28,511 bases of DNA from Pseudomonadota bacterium (GTDB lineage Bacteria > Pseudomonadota > Alphaproteobacteria > Sphingomonadales > Sphingomonadaceae): the NCBI GenBank assembly GCA_023387085.1, contig JAEWIL010000142.1, positions 1 through 28,511 of the forward strand. The letters are read 5' to 3'. Below the pieces are notes generated by a model. The model was not told the origin of the DNA, ran no database searches, and saw only the letters and a list, made by a program, of their open reading frames with translations. Shown here one piece after another: positions 8,384 through 15,808 of the stretch. Numbering within the stretch: position 1 is the stretch's first letter; each line of letters begins with the position of its first letter. Both the position numbers and the translations under genes were made by a program.

Positions 8384-9385
8384 TCATGCTTTGGGCACGA
8401 AACCCCGATACCAATTTATCCACGCCGCGATTCCTTCCTCCAGCGACGTCTTCGGACGGAAGCCCAATTCGCTCGAAATGGCGTCGATATCGGCATAGGT
8501 TTCATGGACGTCGCCATCCTGCATGGGCAGGAAATTCAGTTCGGCCGGCTTGCCCGCCGCCTCTTCCAGCAGGCGGATGAGCCGCATGAGTTCTTCGGGC
8601 CGGTTGTTCCCGATATTGTAGATGCGGTGCGGCGTTTCATATCCGCCTGCCTTGACCCGGCCATCGTCGCTCGGCGGATGATCGAGGCTGGCGATCAGGC
8701 CGCTGACGATGTCGTCGATAAATGTGAAATCGCGACGCATCCGGCCATGGTTATAGACATCGATCGGCTTGCCCGAGAGGATCGAGGCGGTGAACTTCCA
8801 CAACGCCATGTCGGGCCGGCCCCACGGGCCGTAGACGGTGAAAAAGCGCAGTCCTGTCTGCGGCAGGCGAAAGAGATGGGCGTAGGTCTCGCTCATCAAC
8901 TCGTCGGCGCGTTTCGTCGCGGCATAGAGGGAAATGGGATGGTCGACGCGGTCCTCGACGCGGAACGGCATCGTCTTGTTCGCGCCATAGACCGAGGAAG
9001 AAGAGGCATAAACGAGATGCCGCACGCCGCGATGGCGCGCAATCTCTAGAATATTGAGGTGACCCGCGAGGTTCGAACGGACATAGGCGGCCGGATTGTC
9101 GATCGAATAGCGTACCCCCGCCTGCGCCGCGAGATGAATGATGCGATCGAAGTCGAGGCCTGAAAGCGCCGACGCGAGCGCCGCCTCGTCGCCGATATCG
9201 CCGCGGCGGACCGTGAGGCGGCCATCGGCGATGCTTTCGAGTTCGGCGATGCGCGCTTCCTTGAGCGCGACCGGATAATAATCGTTGAAACTGTCGACGC
9301 CGACGACGTCCTCCCCGCGTGCCAGAAGCCGGGCGGCGGTGTGCATGCCGATAAAGCCGGCGATACCGGTGACGAGAACGGCCAT
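8384..9385 (-). CDS. UDP-glucuronate 4-epimerase-like SDR
   Basis: The 333-residue extended short-chain dehydrogenase begins MAVLVTGIAGFIGMH, the NAD-binding glycine motif at residues 6-13. It has DSFNDYYPVALK at 31-42, a segment characteristic of UDP-glucuronate 4-epimerases (the NDYY form). The catalytic set is SSSVYG at 129-134 with YAATK at 154-158. The expected reaction is UDP-GlcA to UDP-GalA in the cytoplasm; ugd nearby would supply the substrate. The ATG at 9385 has GGAGG with a 9-base spacer inside the end of galE, and the galE stop lies only 4 bases upstream, so galE and this gene are almost certainly co-transcribed and coupled. The in-frame extension to 9598 is the galE tail in another frame. 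A UDP-glucose or dTDP-sugar specificity cannot be excluded. Confidence 0.88.
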   Translation of the reverse strand: MAVLVTGIAGFIGMHTAARLLARGEDVVGVDSFNDYYPVALKEARIAELESIADGRLTVRRGDIGDEAALASALSGLDFDRIIHLAAQAGVRYSIDNPAAYVRSNLAGHLNILEIARHRGVRHLVYASSSSVYGANKTMPFRVEDRVDHPISLYAATKRADELMSETYAHLFRLPQTGLRFFTVYGPWGRPDMALWKFTASILSGKPIDVYNHGRMRRDFTFIDDIVSGLIASLDHPPSDDGRVKAGGYETPHRIYNIGNNRPEELMRLIRLLEEAAGKPAELNFLPMQDGDVHETYADIDAISSELGFRPKTSLEEGIAAWINWYRGFVPKA

Positions 9386-9389
9386 TCGC

Positions 9390-10421
9390 TCAGGCCTCCG
9401 CTTCGCTGGCAAGGGTGTAGCCTTGCGGGTTGTCCGATTGCCACCGCCACGACGAGGCGCACATGGTGTCGAGGTCGAGCCGGGTTCGCCAGTTAAGCAG
9501 CCGTCTTGCCTTGTCGGTCGCGGCATAGCTGCTCGCGACGTCGCCCGGGCGACGCGGAACGATATCGAATGGGATCGGCCGCTCCGAAGCGCGCACATAG
9601 GCTGCGACCAGTTCCTTGACCGTGATGGAGGTACCGGTGCCGACGTTGATCGCCTCGCAGCCTTCGGCGTCGCCCGAAAATTCCAGCGCCGCCAGATGTG
9701 CGGCGGCCAGATCGACGACGTGGATATAGTCGCGTTCGCCAGTGCCGTCGCGGGTGTTATAATCGTCGCCGAAGATTGACAGCCTCTCGCGCCGGCCGAC
9801 GGCGACTTGTGCGACGAAGGGCATCAGATTGTTAGGAATACCCTGTGGGTCTTCGCCGATGCGGCCCGATTCATGTGCGCCGACGGGGTTGAAATAGCGA
9901 AGCAGTACGGCCGACGCCCCGGGCGTGGCGAGCGTCCAGTCGCGGATGACCTGTTCGGCCATCGCCTTGGTCCGGCCATAAGGATTGGTCGGGGCGATCG
10001 GGTGCGCCTCGTCGAAGGGGAGATATTGTGCTTCGCCGTAAACGGTCGCCGACGACGAGAAGACGATGCGTCGGCATCCGGCGGCATCCATTGCGGCAAG
10101 CAGGTTCATCGAACCCGTGACATTGGTCTGGTAATAGCGGAGCGGAATATCGCCGGATTCGCCGACCGCTTTCAAACCGGCGAAATGGATCACGGCGTCG
10201 GGCGCGAAGTCGGCGAGCGCGCGGGCGAGCGCGTCGGCGTCGCATATGTCGCCCTCGACGATATCCATGTCGCGATTGGTGAGCTGGCGGACGCGTGCGA
10301 GCGCGACGGGCGAACTGTTGGAATAATTGTCGAAGACGCAGACCCGGTGGCCGGCGGCAAGCAGCGCCACCAGCGTATGGCTGCCGATATAGCCTGCTCC
10401 GCCGGTGACGAAGACGTTCAT
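9390..10421 (-). CDS. galE: UDP-glucose 4-epimerase
   Basis: This 343-residue protein is a clear GalE: VTGGAGYIGSHT at residues 5-16, FDNYSNSS at 30-37, GDICD, FAGLKAVGES at 80-89, SSSATVYG at 122-129 with the catalytic Ser, and NPYGRTK at 146-152 with Tyr148 and Lys152. It interconverts UDP-glucose and UDP-galactose with bound NAD. The ATG at 10421 has AGGA with a 6-base spacer, which decides the start; the frame upstream to 10601 is not GalE-like. It is the first gene of the minus-strand sugar genes and is divergent from selO across a 160-base gap. An inverted repeat (GCCGGT/ACCGGC at 10442-10462) sits just upstream of its start. Confidence 0.95.
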   Translation of the reverse strand: MNVFVTGGAGYIGSHTLVALLAAGHRVCVFDNYSNSSPVALARVRQLTNRDMDIVEGDICDADALARALADFAPDAVIHFAGLKAVGESGDIPLRYYQTNVTGSMNLLAAMDAAGCRRIVFSSSATVYGEAQYLPFDEAHPIAPTNPYGRTKAMAEQVIRDWTLATPGASAVLLRYFNPVGAHESGRIGEDPQGIPNNLMPFVAQVAVGRRERLSIFGDDYNTRDGTGERDYIHVVDLAAAHLAALEFSGDAEGCEAINVGTGTSITVKELVAAYVRASERPIPFDIVPRRPGDVASSYAATDKARRLLNWRTRLDLDTMCASSWRWQSDNPQGYTLASEAEA

Positions 10422-10441
10422 GATCGTTCCTGTGCAGATGC

Positions 10442-10462
10442 GCCGGTCGAAGATCAACCGGC
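10442..10462. repeat. Inverted repeat upstream of galE
   Basis: GCCGGT and ACCGGC form perfect 6-base arms separated by 9 bases. The element begins 21 bases before the galE ATG, inside the divergent galE-selO gap. It could be an operator or a leader hairpin; no function can be assigned from sequence. Confidence 0.35.
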
Positions 10463-10581
10463 TTTCTTGGGCTCCCTGCCATGTTTTGGAAAACAGCGGG
10501 TTAACTTGTAGCGCATGCGTGCATGCAGCGGGCGCTTGCAATCGGCGCGAGGCGGCTCGACATAGGTCGCAGGAGCCGGTG

Positions 10582-12045
10582 ATGGATTTTGCGTTCGACA
10601 ATAGTTTTCATGACGCGATGGAGGGCTTTTATGCCCCCGCTGAGGCGGCAAAGCCCTCGGCGCCCAAATTGCTCGCCTTCAATTATTCCTTGGCGGCGCG
10701 GCTCGGTGTCGAAGCTGACGGGGCCAGCGAAGAGCAGCTTGCCCGTGTCTTCTCTGGTGAGGACTTGCCCGGCGGCGCCAATCCGCTCGCGCTCGCCTAT
10801 GCGGGACATCAGTTCGGCCACTTCTCACCACAACTTGGCGATGGCCGGGCGCTATTGCTCGGCGAGATCGTTGCGTCCGATGGCGCGCGTTTCGACCTGC
10901 AACTCAAGGGATCCGGGCCGACGCCCTTTTCGCGGAACGGCGACGGCAAGGCGGCGATCGGGCCGGTGTTGCGCGAGTTTCTGGTGTCGGAGGCGATGGC
11001 GGCGGTGGGCGTGCCTACGACGCGCGCGCTCGCCGCGGTTGCGACGGGCGATCGGGTGCAGCGCGAGCGCGCGCATCCCGGCGCGGTGCTGACTCGCGTC
11101 GCGAGCAGCCACATCCGTGTCGGCACCTTCCAGTTCTTCGCCGCACATTTCGGTGCTGATCATGTGATCCAGCTTTCGGATTACAGCGTCCGCCGGCACT
11201 TTCCCGACCTTGTCGAAGCAGCGAACCCGCATCTGGCGCTGCTCGACCGGGTGATCGGGCTGCAGTGCGAGCTGGTCGCACACTGGCTCGGCGTCGGCTT
11301 CATCCACGGGGTGATGAACACCGATAACGTCGCCATCTCGGGCGAGACGATCGATTACGGGCCGTGCGCTTTCATGGACCGGTTCGCCGCGAACACCGTG
11401 TTCAGCTCGATCGATGCCAACGGTCGCTATGCCTATGGCCGCCAGCCGCAGATCATGCACTGGAACATGGCGCGCTTCGCCGAGGCGCTGCTGCCGGCGA
11501 TTCACGCGGTGGACGAGACCGACGTCGAGACCGCGAAGGCCTTGGTCGCCGAGGTTCCGGGCCGGTTCGCTGCCGCCTGGCATGCGCGGCTCCGGCGGAA
11601 GCTGGGGCTGCGCGAGGAGCATGACAGCGACAACGCACTGTTCGACACATTGTTTGCCGAGCTCGAACGGCATCAGGTCGATTTCACCCTGTTCTTTCGC
11701 GGGCTGGCGATGATGCTGCGCGGCGACGGCGCGACACTCGAGGCGCTATTGCCAGATCCCGATGCGATGGTGGCATGGATTGCCGACTGGTGGGAACGGC
11801 TGGCGCGCGAGACCGACTCGCCGCTGGAGCGCGCCGACGCGATGGACGCGGTGAACCCGCTTTATATTCCGCGCAATCATCTGATCGAGGCCGCGCTCGG
11901 AGCTGCCGAAGCGGGGGACATGACGGCATGGCTGGAACTGCTTGAGGTTGTGCGGCATCCGCACGTTCGGCGCGACGGGCTGGCGCTGTTCGAGGCGCCG
12001 GCGCCAGCAGAATTCGGGCCCTACAAGACCTTCTGCGGTACCTGA
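10582..12045 (+). CDS. selO: Protein adenylyltransferase SelO (YdiU family)
   Basis: The product is 487 residues, close to E. coli YdiU (478). SelO is a pseudokinase-fold enzyme that transfers AMP to Ser/Thr/Tyr of target proteins in redox stress. Visible family marks are YAGHQFGHFSPQLGDGRA at about 73-90, FDLQLKGSG with the nucleotide-binding Lys at 109, REFLVSEAM at 131-139, HGVMNTDN at 242-249 with the catalytic Asp/Asn pair, and IDYGPCAF with the metal-binding Asp at 258. The C-terminus reads FCGT, with Cys485 in the position occupied by selenocysteine in many eukaryotic SelO proteins. The ATG at 10582 follows AGGAG with a 6-base spacer; the frame open from 10405 is not used. It is divergent from galE and about 70 bases before ugd on the same strand. 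Confidence 0.95.
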   Translation: MDFAFDNSFHDAMEGFYAPAEAAKPSAPKLLAFNYSLAARLGVEADGASEEQLARVFSGEDLPGGANPLALAYAGHQFGHFSPQLGDGRALLLGEIVASDGARFDLQLKGSGPTPFSRNGDGKAAIGPVLREFLVSEAMAAVGVPTTRALAAVATGDRVQRERAHPGAVLTRVASSHIRVGTFQFFAAHFGADHVIQLSDYSVRRHFPDLVEAANPHLALLDRVIGLQCELVAHWLGVGFIHGVMNTDNVAISGETIDYGPCAFMDRFAANTVFSSIDANGRYAYGRQPQIMHWNMARFAEALLPAIHAVDETDVETAKALVAEVPGRFAAAWHARLRRKLGLREEHDSDNALFDTLFAELERHQVDFTLFFRGLAMMLRGDGATLEALLPDPDAMVAWIADWWERLARETDSPLERADAMDAVNPLYIPRNHLIEAALGAAEAGDMTAWLELLEVVRHPHVRRDGLALFEAPAPAEFGPYKTFCGT

Positions 12046-12047
12046 CG

Positions 12048-12067
12048 GGGCGCCGGCTTGAGCGCCC
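12048..12067 (+). terminator. Possible hairpin terminator after selO (no U tract)
   Basis: GGGCGC and GCGCCC pair as a 6-bp stem around an 8-base loop, 3 bases after the selO stop. No T run follows, so termination is uncertain and read-through into ugd is possible. Confidence 0.3.
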
Positions 12068-12115
12068 GCGCGGCAGTTGCTAGGGACGCGCCGATATTCA
12101 TCAGAGGATAACGCA

Positions 12116-13294
12116 TTGCCAAAGGCCAGAATCACCGTCGTCGGAACGGGTTATGTCGGCATTTCCAATGCTGTTCTGCTCGCGCAACGCAATAGGGTCG
12201 TCGCGCTCGACATCGACGCGCGCAAGGTCGCGCTGATCAATGAAAAATGCTCGCCGATCGCCGATCCCGAGATCGAGGATTATCTGGCCAACCGCTCCCT
12301 CGACCTTGTCGCGACCACGGACCGCGCGCACGCCTATGAGGGCGCCGATTTCGTCATCGTTGCGACGCCGACCGATTATGATCCCGACACCAATTATTTC
12401 AACACGAGCACGGTCGAGGCGGTCATTGCCGACGCGCTCAAGATGGCGCCGGGCGCCCTCGTCGTCGTCAAGTCGACCGTTCCCGTCGGTTTCACCGAAC
12501 GGATGCGCGCCGAGACAGGATCCAGCAATATCGTGTTTTCGCCCGAGTTCCTGCGCGAAGGACGGGCGCTTTACGACAATCTCCATCCGTCGCGGATCAT
12601 CGTCGGCAATACGCATCCGCGCGCTGGTGATTTCGCACAGTTGTTGATCGAGGGATCGCTGAAGCCCGATGCGGCCATCCTCCAGACAGGGAATACCGAG
12701 GCCGAGGCGATCAAGCTGTTCGCGAACACCTATCTCGCAATGCGCGTCGCTTTCTTCAACGAACTCGACACCTATGCCGCGGCGCACGGCGTCGATTCCC
12801 GACAGGTGATCGAGGGCGTGTGCCTCGATCCCCGGATCGGCAGTTTCTACAATAATCCGTCCTTCGGCTATGGCGGTTATTGCCTGCCCAAGGATACCAA
12901 GCAGATGCTGGCAAATTACAAGGATGTGCCGCAAAATCTGATCGCGGCGATCGTTTCGTCGAACACGACGCGCAAGGATTTCATCGCGTCGGAGATCATC
13001 AAGCGGCAACCGCGCGTCGTCGGCATCCACCGCCTCGCGATGAAGGCTGGATCGGACAATTTTCGCGCCAGCAGCATATTGGGGATCATGAAGCGCGTGA
13101 AGGCGAAGGGGATCGAGGTCATCGTCTATGAGCCGCTGGTCGAGGAGGGTCATCTGTTCAACTCGCGCGTCGTACGGGATTTGCCGGCGTTCAAGCGCGA
13201 GGCCGACATCATCATCGCCAACCGCGTGACCGACGAGCTCGCGGATGTTGCCGACAAGGTTTACAGCCGCGATCTGTTCGGCGCGGACAGCTGA
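12116..13294 (+). CDS. ugd: UDP-glucose 6-dehydrogenase
   Basis: The protein is 392 residues, like the short bacterial Ugd (E. coli 388). It has GTGYVGISNA at residues 10-19 for NAD binding, ATPTDYDP at 83-90, KSTVPVGFT at 119-127, SPEFLREGRA at 142-151, a conserved Lys200 region (AEAIKLFANTYLAMRVAFFNE) and the catalytic Cys256 in GYGGYCLPKD. It oxidises UDP-glucose to UDP-glucuronate, the substrate for the 4-epimerase on the other strand. I chose TTG 12116 as start because AGAGGA lies 7 bases upstream and the coding signal starts there; no ATG or GTG is available near it, and the next upstream TTG (12077) has no ribosome site. It is separated by selO from the other sugar genes and points away from them, so it probably has its own promoter or reads through from selO. 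Confidence 0.93.
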   Translation: MPKARITVVGTGYVGISNAVLLAQRNRVVALDIDARKVALINEKCSPIADPEIEDYLANRSLDLVATTDRAHAYEGADFVIVATPTDYDPDTNYFNTSTVEAVIADALKMAPGALVVVKSTVPVGFTERMRAETGSSNIVFSPEFLREGRALYDNLHPSRIIVGNTHPRAGDFAQLLIEGSLKPDAAILQTGNTEAEAIKLFANTYLAMRVAFFNELDTYAAAHGVDSRQVIEGVCLDPRIGSFYNNPSFGYGGYCLPKDTKQMLANYKDVPQNLIAAIVSSNTTRKDFIASEIIKRQPRVVGIHRLAMKAGSDNFRASSILGIMKRVKAKGIEVIVYEPLVEEGHLFNSRVVRDLPAFKREADIIIANRVTDELADVADKVYSRDLFGADS

Positions 13295-13330
13295 TCGAAC
13301 GTCCTCCATCTGCCGCGTTGGCGGGAACCG

Positions 13331-13382
13331 TCCGGTGACCGGAGAGTTGGCTGTGCAACGGCGGGAGATTCGGGTTGCACAG
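13331..13382. promoter_or_regulatory. Two inverted repeats between ugd and tamA
   Basis: A 13-base palindrome (TCCGGT-G-ACCGGA, 13331-13343) is followed by perfect 9-base arms CTGTGCAAC (13351-13359) and GTTGCACAG (13374-13382) around a 14-base spacer. No T run follows either. They could form a ugd terminator, a tamA leader structure or protein binding sites; the symmetry is clear, the role is not. Confidence 0.45.
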
Positions 13383-13420
13383 GCACATCTCGCGAGCCAC
13401 AAGGGCGCATCGGTCGGGAC

Positions 13421-15808
13421 ATGATGCGTCATATTGAAAAGCCTTGCAATTTCGGCGCTTCGTCGCGGGCGAGCCGATGGCGTCGGCTGGCGCTGTCGGC
13501 GCCGCTACTCGGGCTTGCGTGGGCCGGGGCTGCGGCGGCGCAGCAAAGCGACATCGTGCCACCTGCTGTGGTGCCGACCTTGGCGCCGAACGACGAGGCC
13601 GCCCAGTCCGACATCGCGGCTCCGACAGCGCCGCCGCCCGACGTACAGCTTCCTGCGGTCGAACCGATCATCTCGGACGAGGAATTCAAATCCGCGATTC
13701 CGCCGATCGGCGCCGAAAATGACCCCGAACTCGACAAGCCGCTCGAATCGATCGCCGAATTCGAGCGTCGTCAGGCGGAAGCCGCGAAAGCGGGGGAAAG
13801 CCGGGATGCCGCCGCGCCCCCTTCGGGAGAGGCCACGGCCGGCGTGCCCAAGGTCGACGGAACGCCGGTGCCGGCGCTCGCCGACGGCGACGCCATCGAG
13901 GCGATCGGCGACGCGCCGATCAGCGACGCCGAACTCGCGGCGCCGCTACCGCCCCTCGACAGTTTCGACGTCACACCGGTTGAGTTTGCCGAGCCCGAGG
14001 ACAAGAACGAGACGCGGACCATTCAATATGCGGTCAAGGTGGACGGTCTGGCCGCGGCCGACGACAGCACCGATATCAATTTGGCCGATTTGTTCGGCGA
14101 CCTGTCGGCGCTTTATGATGGCGACGGCAAGGCCGACAATTTCGCGATGCTGCGCGCGCGGCTCAGTTCCGATTCCGAACTGATGTCGCGGATCCTCGCG
14201 TCCGAGGGCTATTATGACGCGGTCGTCGAAACGCGGATCGACCGGGGCGAGGCGACCGATGCAGGAGGCGCGGGTGCTACGACCGATCGCACGGCGCAGC
14301 GCAACCGGCCGATCACCGCGGTTATCGATGTGAAGCCCGGGAAGCGCTACACTTTCTCCGACATCGTGATCGATGCGAAGCCAACCGTCCCGCCGACGTT
14401 GATCAGCGACAATTTCCCGCTCGCGGTCGGCGAACCGATCGTCGCGCAGCGCGTTCAGGGCGCCGAGGCCGCGATTGCGCTGAAGCTGCCGCAGGAGGGC
14501 TATCCCTTTGCGAAGGTCGGGCAGCGCGACATATTGCTCGACGCCGACACGGGCGAGGGGGTTTACACGCTGCCGGTCGAAATCGGTCCGCGCGGGCGCT
14601 TCGGCGGGATCGAGACGACCGGCGACCTCGCGTTCGATGCCGAGCATGTGGGTGTTCTCGCGCGCTTCAAGCGCGGCGATCTTTACGACAGCCGCATGGC
14701 CGACGACCTGCGGCAGGCGCTCGTCGCGACCGGCCTGTTCGCGACGGTCTCGGTCGAGCCGCAGCAGACCGGGGAGAGCGCGGGCGACGGCACCGAATAT
14801 GTGACGACGCTGGTGACCCAGCAAGCCGGGCCACCGCGGACGATCGCGGCCAGCGCGGGATATGGCACCGGGCAGGGCATCAGGCTGGAGGCGAGCTGGA
14901 CGCACCGCAACCTCTTCCCGCCCGAGGGCGCGCTGATCGGGCGCGGGGTGCTGGGAACCAACGAACAGGGGCTGAGCGCCACCTTCCGCCGGTCGAACGC
15001 CGGAAAGCGCGACCGCACGTTCGAGGTCGTAACCGAGGCGACGCGGAGCCGGTACGATGCGTTCAATGCGATCACCGGCCGCGTCGCGGCGCGAATGAGC
15101 TATGATTCGACGCCGATCTGGCAGAAGAAGCTGACCTATGCTTTCGGGGCCGAATTGATCGCCACCCGCGAGGATGATTACGACTTCGCGCTCGGCCGGC
15201 GCACCTATGATTTTTACACCATCTTCGGCCTGAACGGACAGGTCGGAATCGACCGCACCGACAGCTTGCTCGATCCCACGAAAGGTTTTCGCGTGTTGGC
15301 GCGGCTCGAGCCCGAAGGCTCGCTCGCGGGCCGTTTCTCGCCCTATGGACGGACCCAGGTCGACGCGAGCGGCTATTATCCGGTGACCGACAGCATCGTA
15401 CTCGCGGGCCGGGTGCGCGTGGGGTCGATCGTTGGCGCCGCGCGCGAACGGCTGGCGCCGTCGCGGCGATTCTATGCTGGCGGCGGCGGGTCGGTGCGCG
15501 GATTCGGCTATCAGCAGCTCGGCCCGAAGGACCCGAACAACGATCCGATCGGTGGACGCAGCCTGAACGAGGCAGCGTTCGAGGCGCGCTATCGTTTCGG
15601 CAATTACGGCATCGTCGGCTTCGTCGATGCGGGGCAGGTGTATCGCGGCTCGACCCCCGACTTTTCCAACCTGCGCTACGGCGTCGGGATCGGCGGGCGC
15701 TTCTACACCAATTTCGGACCGATGCGGCTCGACGTCGCGACGCCGATCGACCGCAAGCCGGGGGAAGCGCGCGTCACGGTCTATGTCTCGATCGGGCAGG
15801 CCTTTTGA
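13421..15808 (+). CDS. tamA: Outer membrane translocation module subunit TamA (Omp85 family)
   Basis: The 795-residue product is an Omp85-superfamily protein. Residues 1-40 are a long signal peptide with a basic start and an LALSAPLLGLAWAGAAAA core, cleaved near AAA-QQ. Residues about 41-190 are rich in Pro, Ala, Asp and Glu and look disordered, which is more than E. coli TamA carries. POTRA-like sequence follows to about 480 (for example GKRYTFSDIVID, LPQEGYPFAKVGQRD). The last 300 residues are a beta-barrel with the family's VRGF motif at 692-695 and a terminal Phe (IGQAF) as barrel-assembly signal. TamA works with TamB in moving phospholipids or barrel proteins to the outer membrane. Its stop overlaps the tamB start by one base (TGATG), firmly pairing the two. 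No strong ribosome site precedes the double ATG at 13421. Confidence 0.92.
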   Translation: MMRHIEKPCNFGASSRASRWRRLALSAPLLGLAWAGAAAAQQSDIVPPAVVPTLAPNDEAAQSDIAAPTAPPPDVQLPAVEPIISDEEFKSAIPPIGAENDPELDKPLESIAEFERRQAEAAKAGESRDAAAPPSGEATAGVPKVDGTPVPALADGDAIEAIGDAPISDAELAAPLPPLDSFDVTPVEFAEPEDKNETRTIQYAVKVDGLAAADDSTDINLADLFGDLSALYDGDGKADNFAMLRARLSSDSELMSRILASEGYYDAVVETRIDRGEATDAGGAGATTDRTAQRNRPITAVIDVKPGKRYTFSDIVIDAKPTVPPTLISDNFPLAVGEPIVAQRVQGAEAAIALKLPQEGYPFAKVGQRDILLDADTGEGVYTLPVEIGPRGRFGGIETTGDLAFDAEHVGVLARFKRGDLYDSRMADDLRQALVATGLFATVSVEPQQTGESAGDGTEYVTTLVTQQAGPPRTIAASAGYGTGQGIRLEASWTHRNLFPPEGALIGRGVLGTNEQGLSATFRRSNAGKRDRTFEVVTEATRSRYDAFNAITGRVAARMSYDSTPIWQKKLTYAFGAELIATREDDYDFALGRRTYDFYTIFGLNGQVGIDRTDSLLDPTKGFRVLARLEPEGSLAGRFSPYGRTQVDASGYYPVTDSIVLAGRVRVGSIVGAARERLAPSRRFYAGGGGSVRGFGYQQLGPKDPNNDPIGGRSLNEAAFEARYRFGNYGIVGFVDAGQVYRGSTPDFSNLRYGVGIGGRFYTNFGPMRLDVATPIDRKPGEARVTVYVSIGQAF

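Noticed and set aside
1..10421. Sphingan (gellan-type) synthesis cluster
   Set aside because: The Wzx/Wzy, GT2 and WbpM-type genes fit a generic O-antigen or capsule locus; no gene I would assign to sphingan assembly (lyase, Gel/Sps-type set) is visible.
12101..13432. Minus-strand open frame of 443 codons opposite ugd
   Set aside because: Opposite a complete UDP-glucose dehydrogenase; the translation has no recognisable fold.
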